From: an uncultured Phocaeicola sp.
GTDB lineage: Bacteria; Bacteroidota; Bacteroidia; Bacteroidales; Bacteroidaceae
NCBI GenBank assembly: GCA_944321015.1
Contig: CALUJS010000007.1
Location: 27,434 to 91,433 of the forward strand
Direction: 5' to 3'
DNA: 64,000 bases
Shown here: positions 25,527 through 34,775 of the stretch, in pieces
Layout of the letters: every line of letters begins with the position of its first letter
Numbering within the stretch: position 1 is the stretch's first letter
Position numbers and translations under genes: made by a program
Notes under the pieces: model-generated
The model's database searches: none
What the model was told of the DNA's origin: nothing
What the model saw: the letters and a program-made list of their open reading frames with translations, nothing else

Positions 25527-28500
25527 ATGAACAAACGTCAACAACCCAAGCTGTACGCGACAGCCTTGCAGAGCCGCGGTCTCCTGATGGGAGGCTTGTG
25601 TGCCGCGATGGTTTCATTCGCGTTCCCCGCCTTGGCCGAAACGCCTATGGGGGGGGTAGAATCTGCTGACTTACAAGAGGTTAGGCAGTCAAAGAAAATC
25701 ACGGGTACGGTAGTCGACGGGGCAGGTGAGCCTCTGATTGGCGTATCGGTACAACTAAAGGATTCCAAGGTCGGCGCCATCACCGATTTTGATGGAAAAT
25801 TCTCAATTGATGCTCCGGCAAACGCCACGCTGGTGGTCTCCTATGTCGGATTCAAAACTCAGGAAGTCAACGTTGGCAATCAGTCGGTGCTCGTCATCCG
25901 CATGGAGGACGACAACCAGCTGCTCGACGAAGTGGTCGTCATCGGTTACGGCACGATGAAGAAGCGCGACCTGACCGGTTCCATCACCTCGGTCAAGGCC
26001 GACGACATCGTGCGCTCGCCGGCATCCAACGCCATGGAAGCCCTGCAGGGTCAGGTTCCGGGCCTGGACATCACCCGTAACTCCGGTAGCGCCACTTCGG
26101 GCGTGACCATCAACATCCGCGGTCAGCGTTCGCTCTCCGACGTGGAGGATGAGTTCTCCAACAACATTGCCAACCAGCCGCTCTTCATCATCGACGGCAT
26201 GCAGGGCGCCAACTTCGCCGACATCGCACCGTCGGACATCGAGAGCATCGAAGTCCTGAAGGACGCTTCCTCGACCGCCATCTACGGTTCGCAGGGTGCC
26301 AACGGCGTAATCATCATCACCACCAAGAAAGGTCAGGCCGGAAAGACGCGTCTGTCCTACAACGGTTATGTGGGCGTCAACGGATGGCCGCAATATCCCG
26401 ACATGCTGATGGGCGAGGACTACATGAACGTGCGCCGCGAGTCCTATCGCACGGCGGGCCAATGGAACTCCACGGCCGACGACGCCTCCATCTTCACGCC
26501 CAACGAGTGGGAAGCCATTCAGAACGGCGACTGGACGAACTGGGTGGACGAGGTGTTCCACAACGGCATCGTGCAGAACCATCAGGTGACCGCTTCGGGC
26601 GGCACCGACCGCACCACGGCCCTGCTCTCCGCCGGATTCTATCAGGAACAAGGCTCGTTTGAGGGCGACAACATGCGCAAATACAACCTGCGCCTGAACG
26701 TGGAGCACAAGATTAACAGCGTCTTTAAGATTGGTGCCAATTCGCAAATCACCCACTACAATCAGAACGAGCGTGCCGACAACGTGTTGTGGCGTGCCGC
26801 CACCAACGCGCCGCTCGGCAAGCCTTACGACGAGAACGGCAACGTGAACCTCTACCCCTTGGGTCAGAGCGGTCAGGTGAACCCCTTGGCCGATGAGGAA
26901 GAAAACGCCGCCAAGCACCACGCGCTCCAGACCAACATCCTGGCCAACGGCTATCTGGACGTTACGCCCATCGAGGGGCTAAACTTCCGTTCCAGCCTGG
27001 GCATCAACTACACGTTCTATCGCAATCAGGACTTCGAGTCGGCCAACTCCATCGACCGCGCGGGTGCTTATGCCACTTCCACCGCTTCGGTGAACTCGTG
27101 GGAGAAGAGCTTTGTCAACTGGGATAACGTGCTCAACTACAACAAGACCTTTGGCGATCACACCGTGGGCGCCACGGCCCTGACCTCCTACACGCAGTCC
27201 GTCCTGACCGGCGTGACCGCATCGGGCTCGGGTCAGCTGTTGGATTCGTTCCTCTATCACAACTTGGGTGCCAATGAACAAAGCTCGTATGCCATCGGTT
27301 CGTCCTATAAGCGACACACCACGTTCTCCTATGCCCTCCGTGCCAACTACAGCTACAAGGGCCGCTACATGATTACGGTGTCCAACCGTTGGGATGGCGA
27401 CTCCCGTCTGGCCGAAGGCAACAAGTGGAAAGCCTTCCCCTCGGTGGCTTTGGCTTGGCGCGCAAGCGACGAGAAGTTCCTGCGCGACGTGGAATGGCTC
27501 AGCAACTTCAAGGTGCGTCTCAGCTGGGGTATGACCGGTAACTCCGGTATCTCGGAATACGGAACGCAGTCCGGCATGACGCCGAAGTATAATTCGGCCT
27601 TCCAGGACAGCCCCTATACCTATTATATGTATAACGAATATGTAGGTAACAAGAATGTGGGCTGGGAAATCTCCAAGACGTGGGACTTGGGCTTCGACAT
27701 CGGCTTCCTGGACAATCGCATTTCTGCCGTCATCGACCTCTATAAGACCAACACGACCGACCTGCTTCTGCCGCGCGACCTGCCGCCTTCGCTGGGTGCC
27801 ACCAACAACACGTCGTTTAAGATGTATCAGAACATCGGCGCCACGATGAACAAGGGTATCGAGGTGAGCATCAACACGGTGAACTTCGACAAGAAAGATT
27901 TCGGCTGGAACACCGCCATCACCTTTGCGGCCAATCATGAGGAAATCACCGACCTGATTGACGGCACCGACATCATGCCGAGCACGAATCCCGAAACGGA
28001 GAGCTTGCTCATCGGCCGTCCGCTCCATTCGTTCTACAACTATGTGAAGCTGGGCATCTGGCAGGAGAGCGAGCGCGAAGAGGCTGCCACCTACTTCAAG
28101 GATGCGGAAAAGAAGCAACCGTTCGAACCGGGCGACTTCAAGCTGAAGGATTTGAACGGCGACCACATCATCGACCCGACGAACGACCGCACGTACATCG
28201 GTTCCACGTCGCCGAAGTGGACTGCCGGCTTCAACAATAACTTCCGCTACAAGGACTTCGACCTGAACGTCTACCTCATTGCCCGCTGGGGACAGTTCAT
28301 CGACTATCAGATGGGTGGCGCTTACGACCCGCAGGGACGTTCCAACTTCCCGGCCCACTTCAACTATTGGACGCCCGAGAACCCGAGCAACGACTTCCCG
28401 CGCCCCAACCAGACGGAGTATTACAACTACCTGGGTTATTACACCACCGAGTTTGTTGACGGCTCTTACTGGAAGATTAAGACCATTTCGCTGGGTTACA

Positions 28501-28682
28501 CCGTGCCCAAGGCGTTTGCCAACAAGTTCGGCATTAGCAACCTGCGCGTCTACGTGACGGCCAATAACGTCTTCTCCAAGGCCCGCAACCACCTGATTAA
28601 GGACTACGATGCCGAGCGCGGAGGTTCGGCCACGGCTCCGCTGCAGCGCCAGTTTATCTTCGGTATCAACCTTGACTTTTAA
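25527..28682 (+). CDS. SusC/RagA-family TonB-dependent outer-membrane transporter
   Basis: 1051 residues. A long basic signal peptide (about 1-37, ending FAFPALA) is followed by a carboxypeptidase-regulatory-like domain (ITGTVVDGAGEPLIGVSVQLKD, from about 58), the plug with DEVVVIGYGTMKKRDLTGS, and a beta-barrel ending in FIFGINLDF, the usual C-terminal aromatic signature. There is no STN domain between signal peptide and CarboxypepD_reg, although receptors controlled by FecR normally have one. An 8-G tract (25649-25656) lies just after the signal peptide. Paired with the SusD gene 30 bp downstream; imports a glycan or other ligand of unknown identity. Confidence 0.94.
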   Translation: MNKRQQPKLYATALQSRGLLMGGLCAAMVSFAFPALAETPMGGVESADLQEVRQSKKITGTVVDGAGEPLIGVSVQLKDSKVGAITDFDGKFSIDAPANATLVVSYVGFKTQEVNVGNQSVLVIRMEDDNQLLDEVVVIGYGTMKKRDLTGSITSVKADDIVRSPASNAMEALQGQVPGLDITRNSGSATSGVTINIRGQRSLSDVEDEFSNNIANQPLFIIDGMQGANFADIAPSDIESIEVLKDASSTAIYGSQGANGVIIITTKKGQAGKTRLSYNGYVGVNGWPQYPDMLMGEDYMNVRRESYRTAGQWNSTADDASIFTPNEWEAIQNGDWTNWVDEVFHNGIVQNHQVTASGGTDRTTALLSAGFYQEQGSFEGDNMRKYNLRLNVEHKINSVFKIGANSQITHYNQNERADNVLWRAATNAPLGKPYDENGNVNLYPLGQSGQVNPLADEEENAAKHHALQTNILANGYLDVTPIEGLNFRSSLGINYTFYRNQDFESANSIDRAGAYATSTASVNSWEKSFVNWDNVLNYNKTFGDHTVGATALTSYTQSVLTGVTASGSGQLLDSFLYHNLGANEQSSYAIGSSYKRHTTFSYALRANYSYKGRYMITVSNRWDGDSRLAEGNKWKAFPSVALAWRASDEKFLRDVEWLSNFKVRLSWGMTGNSGISEYGTQSGMTPKYNSAFQDSPYTYYMYNEYVGNKNVGWEISKTWDLGFDIGFLDNRISAVIDLYKTNTTDLLLPRDLPPSLGATNNTSFKMYQNIGATMNKGIEVSINTVNFDKKDFGWNTAITFAANHEEITDLIDGTDIMPSTNPETESLLIGRPLHSFYNYVKLGIWQESEREEAATYFKDAEKKQPFEPGDFKLKDLNGDHIIDPTNDRTYIGSTSPKWTAGFNNNFRYKDFDLNVYLIARWGQFIDYQMGGAYDPQGRSNFPAHFNYWTPENPSNDFPRPNQTEYYNYLGYYTTEFVDGSYWKIKTISLGYTVPKAFANKFGISNLRVYVTANNVFSKARNHLIKDYDAERGGSATAPLQRQFIFGINLDF
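25649..25656 (+). repeat. Poly-G tract (8 G) in susC-like gene
   Basis: Eight consecutive G inside codons 41-44 (M-G-G-V), directly after the predicted signal peptide. A one-base slip would shift the frame and truncate the transporter. Confidence 0.9.
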
Positions 28683-28712
28683 CATGAACAACCTACAAAC
28701 ACACGAAACAAT

Positions 28713-30521
28713 ATGAAACCAATAAAGAAATATATTACGGCCGCCATGCTGGGCTCGCTGCTGTTCACCGTCCAGTCGTGCGACCTCGATGAATACAATC
28801 CCGGCGGAACGACGGCCGATGAGGTATTCTCCTCGGAAGCCGGATTCGACGCGGTGTTGAACGGTGTCTACGGCTATTGGGGCGGACAGTTCTACGGACG
28901 CGAGGACATCGTGCTCTTGGTGAACGGCGGTGCCGACACCTGGATTAACATAGCCAATTGCGGTTATGGCCGCCAGATGTCCAAGTACCAAGAGGGTAAT
29001 TCTACCACAGGCCAGTTTCTCAACACGTGGCGTCGCCTCTATGAGATTATCAACGACTGCAACGCCTGCCTGAACCGCATTGATCAGGTGGATTGGAGCG
29101 ATCCGGCGATGCGCAACAGCCGTTTCGGCGAAGCCAGCTTCATGCGCGCTTATGCCTACTGGATGTTGGTAGAAATGTATGGCAATGTGGAGCTGCGCAC
29201 CACGGAAACCACCGAGCCGGTGTTTGAAGCTCATCGCAGCACGTATGCCGACCTCTACAACTGCATGTTGACCGATGTGCAGAATGCCATCGACAATGTG
29301 CCCGTGTCGCAAACCGATATAGGCCGCGTCACCAAGAAAGCCGCTTACGGCCTGAAGGCCCGTATCGCCCTGACCTACGCATCGCACTGCGAGAGCCAGG
29401 CCGAGAAGGACACCTACTATCAGATGGCGCAGGATGCGGCCGACTACGTCATCGAGCACCGAAGCGAGTTGGGCGTGCGCCTGTATGACACTCCGGGCGA
29501 AGTGTTCGACCCCGCCAACAACAAGACCAACGAAGAGGCCATGCTTATCGCCACACACTCCACAGTGCCCGAGTTGAACATGAACTCCAGCAACCCGAAC
29601 CGTCTGCACATCTACTTCCATGCGAAGTATTCCGACTGGGTGGGCATAGCGATGAACTATGAGTATGGCAACGACCGTAACTCCAAGAGCGGTGGCATGT
29701 GTATGATGCCGACGAAGCACCTGCTGGAACTCTACAATGAGGATATTGACGCCCGTTATGGCGCATGGTTCCGTGAGAATTACTATCAGACGGCTACCGG
29801 TTATACTTGGACGGAAAACGACCTGAACCACTTTGAAAAGCCGCAAACCATGCTGGGCCGGTCGATGGCTCAGGGCGACTTAGCCATGTGCTTCACCAAG
29901 AAAGCTTGGGACGGCACAACGGAAGATAAGCGCGCGTTGCCTTATGCCATGGTGGATATCAACGATACGTACGATCCTATTACAGGTGCTGTTACTACCA
30001 ATGCGAACTTCAACCTTCACTTCCCCACGCTGCTGAAGTTCGAGGATGCTCACTTGGAAGAGCTTGGCCTGCCGACCAACTCGCAGGTAGGTTCCAACGA
30101 CGTGTTCATGATGCGCTTGCCGGAGATGTACCTCATCGCTGCCGAGTGTGAGGTGATGAAGTCAAATGGCAACCTCGACAATGCCGCCGACTATCTGAAC
30201 GTCATCCGTCGTCGTGCCGCCGTGTCGGGCCATGAGACCGATATGGAAGTGACCGGTTCGCAGCTGGCAAGCCTCAGCGAAGGCGGCACCGCCCTCGACT
30301 TCATCCTCGACGAGCGTGCCCGCGAGCTTTGCGGCGAGTTCCTCCGCTGGTTCGACCTGAAGCGCACGAACAACATCGTCCGCTACATCAAGGACCTGAA
30401 CTACAATCCCGACGTAGCTCCGTATGTGAACGAGTATTGCAACCTCCGCCCGATACCCAACGGCTTCCTGACCACCATCTCCAACCCCGATGAGTTCGGT
30501 CAGAACCCCGGATGGAATTGA
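28713..30521 (+). CDS. SusD/RagB-family surface glycan-binding lipoprotein
   Basis: 602 residues with a lipoprotein signal (MKPIKKYITAAMLGSLLFTV-QSC, Cys23). SusD-like helical repeats follow, with the family N-terminal pattern YNPGGTTADEVFSSEAGFDAVLNGVYGYW, and the C-terminal RagB segment FILDERARELCGEFLRWFDLKRT. It caps the SusC barrel encoded 30 bp upstream and delivers ligand to it. No glycoside hydrolase or lyase is encoded next to the pair, so the ligand cannot be guessed from context. Confidence 0.94.
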   Translation: MKPIKKYITAAMLGSLLFTVQSCDLDEYNPGGTTADEVFSSEAGFDAVLNGVYGYWGGQFYGREDIVLLVNGGADTWINIANCGYGRQMSKYQEGNSTTGQFLNTWRRLYEIINDCNACLNRIDQVDWSDPAMRNSRFGEASFMRAYAYWMLVEMYGNVELRTTETTEPVFEAHRSTYADLYNCMLTDVQNAIDNVPVSQTDIGRVTKKAAYGLKARIALTYASHCESQAEKDTYYQMAQDAADYVIEHRSELGVRLYDTPGEVFDPANNKTNEEAMLIATHSTVPELNMNSSNPNRLHIYFHAKYSDWVGIAMNYEYGNDRNSKSGGMCMMPTKHLLELYNEDIDARYGAWFRENYYQTATGYTWTENDLNHFEKPQTMLGRSMAQGDLAMCFTKKAWDGTTEDKRALPYAMVDINDTYDPITGAVTTNANFNLHFPTLLKFEDAHLEELGLPTNSQVGSNDVFMMRLPEMYLIAAECEVMKSNGNLDNAADYLNVIRRRAAVSGHETDMEVTGSQLASLSEGGTALDFILDERARELCGEFLRWFDLKRTNNIVRYIKDLNYNPDVAPYVNEYCNLRPIPNGFLTTISNPDEFGQNPGWN

Positions 30522-30529
30522 TGGGGAGC

Positions 30530-30595
30530 TAACAAGTTGACGAGTTGACAAGGAAAAAGGCTGATGCCTCGTTAACTTGTCAACTCGTCCCCTAA
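30530..30595. repeat. GACGAG/GACAAG-type intergenic repeat forming a perfect hairpin
   Basis: 30540-30553 (GACGAGTTGACAAG) and 30577-30590 are exact reverse complements, 14 bp, with a 23-nt loop; flanking GGGG/CCCC extend it. It starts about 10 bp after the SusD stop. Same word family as the spacer at 6192-6336. Confidence 0.75.
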
Positions 30596-30648
30596 AACCT
30601 AAAAAAACTCCATGCCGTGAGGCATTAGATTGATTATAAGTTGTTGTT

Positions 30649-30690
30649 GTGCGCAGGCACGTGGCTGGTCCACGGAGTCTGCGCACTTTT
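30649..30690 (+). terminator. Hairpin terminator between SusD gene and miaB (convergent)
   Basis: GTGCGCAG (30649-30656) pairs with CTGCGCAC (30679-30686), with an inner CGTGG/CCACG stem, and is followed on the plus strand by TTTT. It lies three bases beyond the miaB stop on the other strand, so it separates the two convergent transcripts. Confidence 0.8.
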
Positions 30691-30693
30691 ATG

Positions 30694-32061
30694 TTATTCC
30701 ACCGTCTCGCCTTTGAGCGTAGCCGGACCGGCGTCGGTGATGCGCACCGTCACGAAGTCGCCTATGCGGTGCGTGCCACGGTCGAACACCACTACCTTGT
30801 TTTGTTCCGTGCGTCCGAAGAGCTGTTCCTTCGAGCGTTTCGATACGCCTTCCACCAGCACCTCATAAGTGCGGCCTATGCAGCGGCGGTTGCTTTCGGC
30901 CGACAGGCGGGTCTGCAGCTCGATGATTTCATTCAGGCGGCGAATTTTCACCTCCTCGGGCACGTCGTCGGGCAGATGTTTGGAGGCATATGTGCCGGGG
31001 CGTTCGGAGTATTTGAACATGAAGGCCGAGTCGTAGGCGCATTCCTCCATGAGCGAGAGCGACTGTTGGTGGTCCTCCTCCGTCTCCGAGTGGTAGCCCG
31101 AGAAGATGTCGGTGCTCAGTCCGCAGTCGGGGATGATGCGACGGATGGCGGCCACGCGGTCCAGATACCACTCGCGGGTATATTTGCGGTTCATGAGCTT
31201 CAGGATGCGGTTGCTTCCGCTCTGCACGGGCAGGTGGATGTGCCGGCACACGTTGGGCACCTCGGCGATGACGTGGAGCGTCTCGTCGCTCATGTCCTTG
31301 GGATGCGAGGTGGTGAATCGTATGCGCACGCCGGGAGCGGCCTCGGCCACACGGCGCAGCAGGGCGGGGAAGGTCACGGTCTCGCCCCCGTGTTCAAAGC
31401 GGTATGAGTTCACGTTCTGGCCCAGCAGGGTGATTTCCTTGTAGCCTTTCTGCACCAGGTCGTCCACTTCGGCCAGAATGCTCTCCACGTCGCGGCTGCG
31501 TTCCCGTCCGCGCGTGTAGGGCACGATGCAGTAGTGGCAGAAGTTGTTGCATCCGCGCATGATGCTCACGAAGCCCGACACGTGCGTGCCGCAGATGCGC
31601 GAGGGAATCACGTCGCGATAGGTTTCGGTGGTCGACAGTTCCACGTTGATAGCCTTCTCGCCCGCCTCTACCGAAGCGATGAGGTCCGGCAGGGTCAGGT
31701 AGGCATCCGGCCCGGCCACGAGGTCTACGTGGTGATGGGCGATGAGGTCGTCTTTCACCCGTTCGGCCATGCAGCCCAGCACGCCGATGATGAGCCCGTG
31801 TTTCTTTTTGGCGCGCAGGGCGTTGAGTGCTTCCAGCCGGTTCAGTATCTTCTGCTCGGCATTGTCGCGAATGGAGCAGGTGTTCAGGAACACGGCGTCG
31901 GCATCCTCCAGGTGTTCACACACCCGGTAGCCTGCCATCTGCATCACCGAGGCCACCACCTCACTGTCGGCCACGTTCATCTGGCAGCCGTACGTCTCGA
32001 TAAACAAAAGCTTGTCCGCGGCAGCAGATTTTAAGTCTGCCCCTTGTTCTTTCTCTGTCAT
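30694..32061 (-). CDS. miaB: tRNA-2-methylthio-N6-isopentenyladenosine synthase
   Basis: 455 residues from the ATG at 32061 (MTEKEQGADLKS); the frame is open upstream, but that 56-residue extension is not conserved-looking. The three methylthiotransferase cysteines lie in TYGCQMN, NTCSIRDNAEQK and LGCMAER; the radical-SAM cluster is CNNFCHYCIVPYTRGRE; a C-terminal TRAM domain ends the protein. It adds a methylthio group to i6A37 of tRNAs. A TATCTTTG -7 element (minus strand, 32099-32106) sits upstream. It is a single-gene unit convergent with the SusCD operon. Confidence 0.95.
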   Translation of the reverse strand: MTEKEQGADLKSAAADKLLFIETYGCQMNVADSEVVASVMQMAGYRVCEHLEDADAVFLNTCSIRDNAEQKILNRLEALNALRAKKKHGLIIGVLGCMAERVKDDLIAHHHVDLVAGPDAYLTLPDLIASVEAGEKAINVELSTTETYRDVIPSRICGTHVSGFVSIMRGCNNFCHYCIVPYTRGRERSRDVESILAEVDDLVQKGYKEITLLGQNVNSYRFEHGGETVTFPALLRRVAEAAPGVRIRFTTSHPKDMSDETLHVIAEVPNVCRHIHLPVQSGSNRILKLMNRKYTREWYLDRVAAIRRIIPDCGLSTDIFSGYHSETEEDHQQSLSLMEECAYDSAFMFKYSERPGTYASKHLPDDVPEEVKIRRLNEIIELQTRLSAESNRRCIGRTYEVLVEGVSKRSKEQLFGRTEQNKVVVFDRGTHRIGDFVTVRITDAGPATLKGETVE

Positions 32062-32331
32062 AAAATAATAGGTTAATAAGTTATTGATAATTTGTCGGCA
32101 AAGATAGTCACTCGCAGGCAAACAGCCGCAGGTTGCGGTCGATTTCCGTCGGCGGCGCCCGCAACCCTGCTTACGGACAGAAGCCCAGATAGTGGGTTTT
32201 GTTGATAAATCGTAACCCGAAGCGGGCATAAAACTTCGATTAAAAGCCCTTAAGTGCTAATTAATATTAAAAGAGAAAAGAAAATTACCGAATTATTTGA
32301 TATAATGACTTCTGTTTTGCAATTTTGAGAC

Positions 32332-32415
32332 GTGAAAAAACATTAGATTTTTTCATAGTTAAGGTTTAGGTTAAAGATTAAAGGGCAGGGAGCTGTGAAG
32401 TTCCCTGCTTTTTTT
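32332..32415 (+). ncRNA. Candidate short RNA (about 85 nt) with own promoter and terminator
   Basis: Upstream, TTTG (32295-32298) is followed after 20 nt by CAATTTTG (32319-32326), close to the promoter consensus, which would start transcription near 32332. Transcription would end at a strong hairpin: GCAGGGA (32385-32391) pairs with TCCCTGC (32402-32408), extended by GCT/AGT round a GTGA loop and followed by seven T. The gene downstream has a separate promoter, so this may be a free small RNA or an attenuated leader. No reading frame of note lies inside. Confidence 0.4.
32385..32415 (+). terminator. Strong Rho-independent terminator
   Basis: A 10-bp stem with GTGA loop, then TTTTTTT. It is about 100 bp upstream of the TonB receptor gene and not at the end of any plus-strand gene. 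Confidence 0.85.
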
Positions 32416-32497
32416 GCGTCTTTCCGTGGTGTATAACAAAAGCACATGTCTGAAAAATAGCAATTTTTGGGTATTGCATCCGGGTTGGCAAACACTC

Positions 32498-32505
32498 TAT
32501 CTTTG
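32498..32505 (+). promoter_or_regulatory. Promoter of TonB receptor/heavy-metal operon
   Basis: TATCTTTG, with TTG (32474-32476) 21 nt upstream. The predicted start lies only a few nt before the ATG at 32514, which favours translation from one of the ATGs at 32526 or 32529. Confidence 0.6.
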
Positions 32506-32513
32506 CAACGCAA

Positions 32514-34751
32514 ATGAAAAGAGGAATGATGAAACGAATAGTAAATGCATTGGCCGTCTCATTGTTGGCTGTAGTTGGTTTGCAGGCGGCAGACAATCAT
32601 GAAAAAGTAAAAGGGTATGTGTTGGACAAGGAAGGCTCTCCGTTGCCGGGGGCTTATGTGTATTGGACGGACAAGAGTTCCCGTTGTGTGACCGATACGG
32701 AAGGATATTTTGAAATCGTCCGTTCTTTAAAAGCCGATTCATTGTGTTTTGATTATGTGGGTTTCCAGTCGCGCCGGATGAAGGTGGACAAACCCGGTGA
32801 AGTGCAGGTCGTAGTGCTGGAATCCAGTGCGGCTTTGCAGGAAGTAGTCGTCACATCGCGTACCATAGGGACATTGAAAAACCGTAAAAGCGTGTTTGGC
32901 ACGGAAAGCATTTCGGCCGGTGAGCTTACTCGTGCGGCGTGTTGCAACTTGTCAGAAAGCTTTGAAACCAATCCTTCGGTCGATGTGGCCTATAGCGATG
33001 CTGTAACCGGAGCCAAGCAGATACAACTTCTCGGCTTGGCGGGGACATACGTGCAGATGCTTACCGAAAACTTTCCCAATCAGCGTGGAGCGGCGGCTCT
33101 TTATGGGCTGGATTATATTCCCGGCCCGTGGATGCAGAGCATACAGGTGTCTAAAGGCGCGGCCTCGGTAAAGAACGGGTTTGAGTCGGTGACGGGCCAA
33201 ATCAATGTGGAATATAAGAAACCTAAGATAGCCGACCCGCTGTTTGTGAATCTTTTCGCCAGTGATGCCGGACGTTATGAAGGCAATGCGGTGGGTGCCG
33301 TGGAGCTGAACGAACGTCTTTCCACAGCTCTTTTTCTGAACTATTATAATGAAGAGCAGTCGCACGATAAGAATGGCGATTCTTTTCTTGATATGCCGAA
33401 GATGCAGTCATTCAGCGTCATGAACCGTTGGCATTACCAGACACCTCGCTTCGTGTCGCAGTCGGGTGTGAAGGTGCTTACGGACAAACGTACCAGTGGA
33501 CAGACGATGCACACGCTTCCCGACGGTTATGCGTATGAACCTTATACCATAGGCCTGCGGGTCAATCGGGTAGAGCTGTTTTCCAAGAACGGCTTCATCC
33601 TCAATCCCGACAGGAATGAAAGCGTCGCAGTTATCGTTTCGGGTTCATATCATGACCAGGCTTCTAATTATGCAACCGATGCGTATAATGTATACGAATC
33701 AAATGTATATGGTTCGTTGCTCTACGAGAGCGAGTTCGGCAGGCAGCATAAGCTTTGTGCCGGAATGAACTTTAATTGGGATAAGTATGCCCAGCGTGGT
33801 AATATTGTGGCACGTTACATGCCGGGTGTGCACAATGTGACTGAAAATACTACGGGTGCTTATGTGGAGTATACGTGGACGCCGATGGAACCGCTCACGG
33901 TGCTTGCCGGTCTGCGTGCCGATTATAGTTCGCTTTATGATTGGTTCGTTACGCCGCGCCTTCATGTGAAGTATGACATAGCCGAATGGTTTCACTTGCG
34001 TGCTTCCGTAGGTAAAGGTTATCGCAGCACGTTCGTGTTGCCGGATAACAGTTACCTGTTGGCTGGCAGCCGCACGTGGCATGTGGCCGATGAACTCACA
34101 CAGGAGAGTGCCTGGAATTATGGAGTGAATGCATCGTTTTACATTCCGTTGGGAGATGAGGAGCTAACGTTGTCGGCTGACTGGTATTACACCGATTTTC
34201 AAAATCAGATCGTCGTAGACTTGGACAGCGATGCTCATGCCGTGTCGTTCTATAATCTGCAGGGGCGTTCCACATCGAGCGTGTTTCAGGTAGAGGCAAG
34301 CTATCCGCTGTTTCGTGGCTTTACTCTGCTGGCGGCTTATCGCTGGATGGATGTGAAGTGTGATTATAACGGACGACGTTTGCGCAAACCGTTGCAAAGC
34401 CGTTATAAAGCATTGGCGACGGCATCTTATGAGACACCGCTCAAAAAGTGGCAGTTTGACCTCACGGCACAGTTCAATGGCGGAGGGCGTATGCCGATGC
34501 CTGACGTTGCCAATCCCCTTTGGGCAAAGGATTTCGGAGCTTATACCGTGCTGAATGCTCAAATCACGCGTCGCTTCCGTCATTGGAGCATTTATGCCGG
34601 AGGCGAGAATCTGACCGACTTTAAGCAAAAAAATCCGGTGGTGGGGGCTGACAATCCTTACGGGCCTGATTTTGATGCCACGATGGTGTGGGGACCTACG
34701 ATGGGACGTAAGTTCTACATCGGTGTGCGTTTCAATATTCCGAAAGTATAA
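32514..34751 (+). CDS. TonB-dependent outer-membrane receptor, probably metal-related
   Basis: 745 residues. The start is uncertain: ATGs at 32514, 32526 and 32529; the last gives MKRIVNALAVSLLAVVGLQA, a clean signal peptide, and leaves a real 5' leader after the promoter. A carboxypeptidase-regulatory-like domain (VKGYVLDKEGSPLPGAYVYW) precedes the plug (LQEVVVTSRTIG) and a barrel ending in FYIGVRFNI. It is smaller than SusC proteins and has no SusD partner. The two following genes encode heavy-metal-associated domains, so copper or another soft metal, or a metal chelate, is the likely cargo (inference). Confidence 0.88.
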   Translation: MKRGMMKRIVNALAVSLLAVVGLQAADNHEKVKGYVLDKEGSPLPGAYVYWTDKSSRCVTDTEGYFEIVRSLKADSLCFDYVGFQSRRMKVDKPGEVQVVVLESSAALQEVVVTSRTIGTLKNRKSVFGTESISAGELTRAACCNLSESFETNPSVDVAYSDAVTGAKQIQLLGLAGTYVQMLTENFPNQRGAAALYGLDYIPGPWMQSIQVSKGAASVKNGFESVTGQINVEYKKPKIADPLFVNLFASDAGRYEGNAVGAVELNERLSTALFLNYYNEEQSHDKNGDSFLDMPKMQSFSVMNRWHYQTPRFVSQSGVKVLTDKRTSGQTMHTLPDGYAYEPYTIGLRVNRVELFSKNGFILNPDRNESVAVIVSGSYHDQASNYATDAYNVYESNVYGSLLYESEFGRQHKLCAGMNFNWDKYAQRGNIVARYMPGVHNVTENTTGAYVEYTWTPMEPLTVLAGLRADYSSLYDWFVTPRLHVKYDIAEWFHLRASVGKGYRSTFVLPDNSYLLAGSRTWHVADELTQESAWNYGVNASFYIPLGDEELTLSADWYYTDFQNQIVVDLDSDAHAVSFYNLQGRSTSSVFQVEASYPLFRGFTLLAAYRWMDVKCDYNGRRLRKPLQSRYKALATASYETPLKKWQFDLTAQFNGGGRMPMPDVANPLWAKDFGAYTVLNAQITRRFRHWSIYAGGENLTDFKQKNPVVGADNPYGPDFDATMVWGPTMGRKFYIGVRFNIPKV

Positions 34752-34775
34752 ATGTGTTTAATCTGATAATAACGT

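Larger units (their letters stand above)
32062..32513. other. Divergent intergenic region: miaB promoter, candidate small RNA, TonB-receptor promoter
   Basis: A 452-bp gap between miaB (minus) and the TonB receptor (plus). It contains the miaB -7 box, a promoter-plus-terminator unit at 32295-32415 listed separately, and a TATCTTTG at 32498-32505 with TTG 21 nt upstream. No cobalamin-riboswitch-like conserved box was seen. Confidence 0.6.

Noticed and set aside
26979..29846. 955-codon minus-strand open frame opposite the SusC/SusD pair
   Set aside because: It spans the end of one real gene and the start of the next, has no recognisable domain and mirrors their codon bias.
32062..32513. Cobalamin or other known riboswitch upstream of the TonB receptor
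   Set aside because: I could not find the conserved B12-box or another recognised aptamer core; only a simple terminator hairpin is present.
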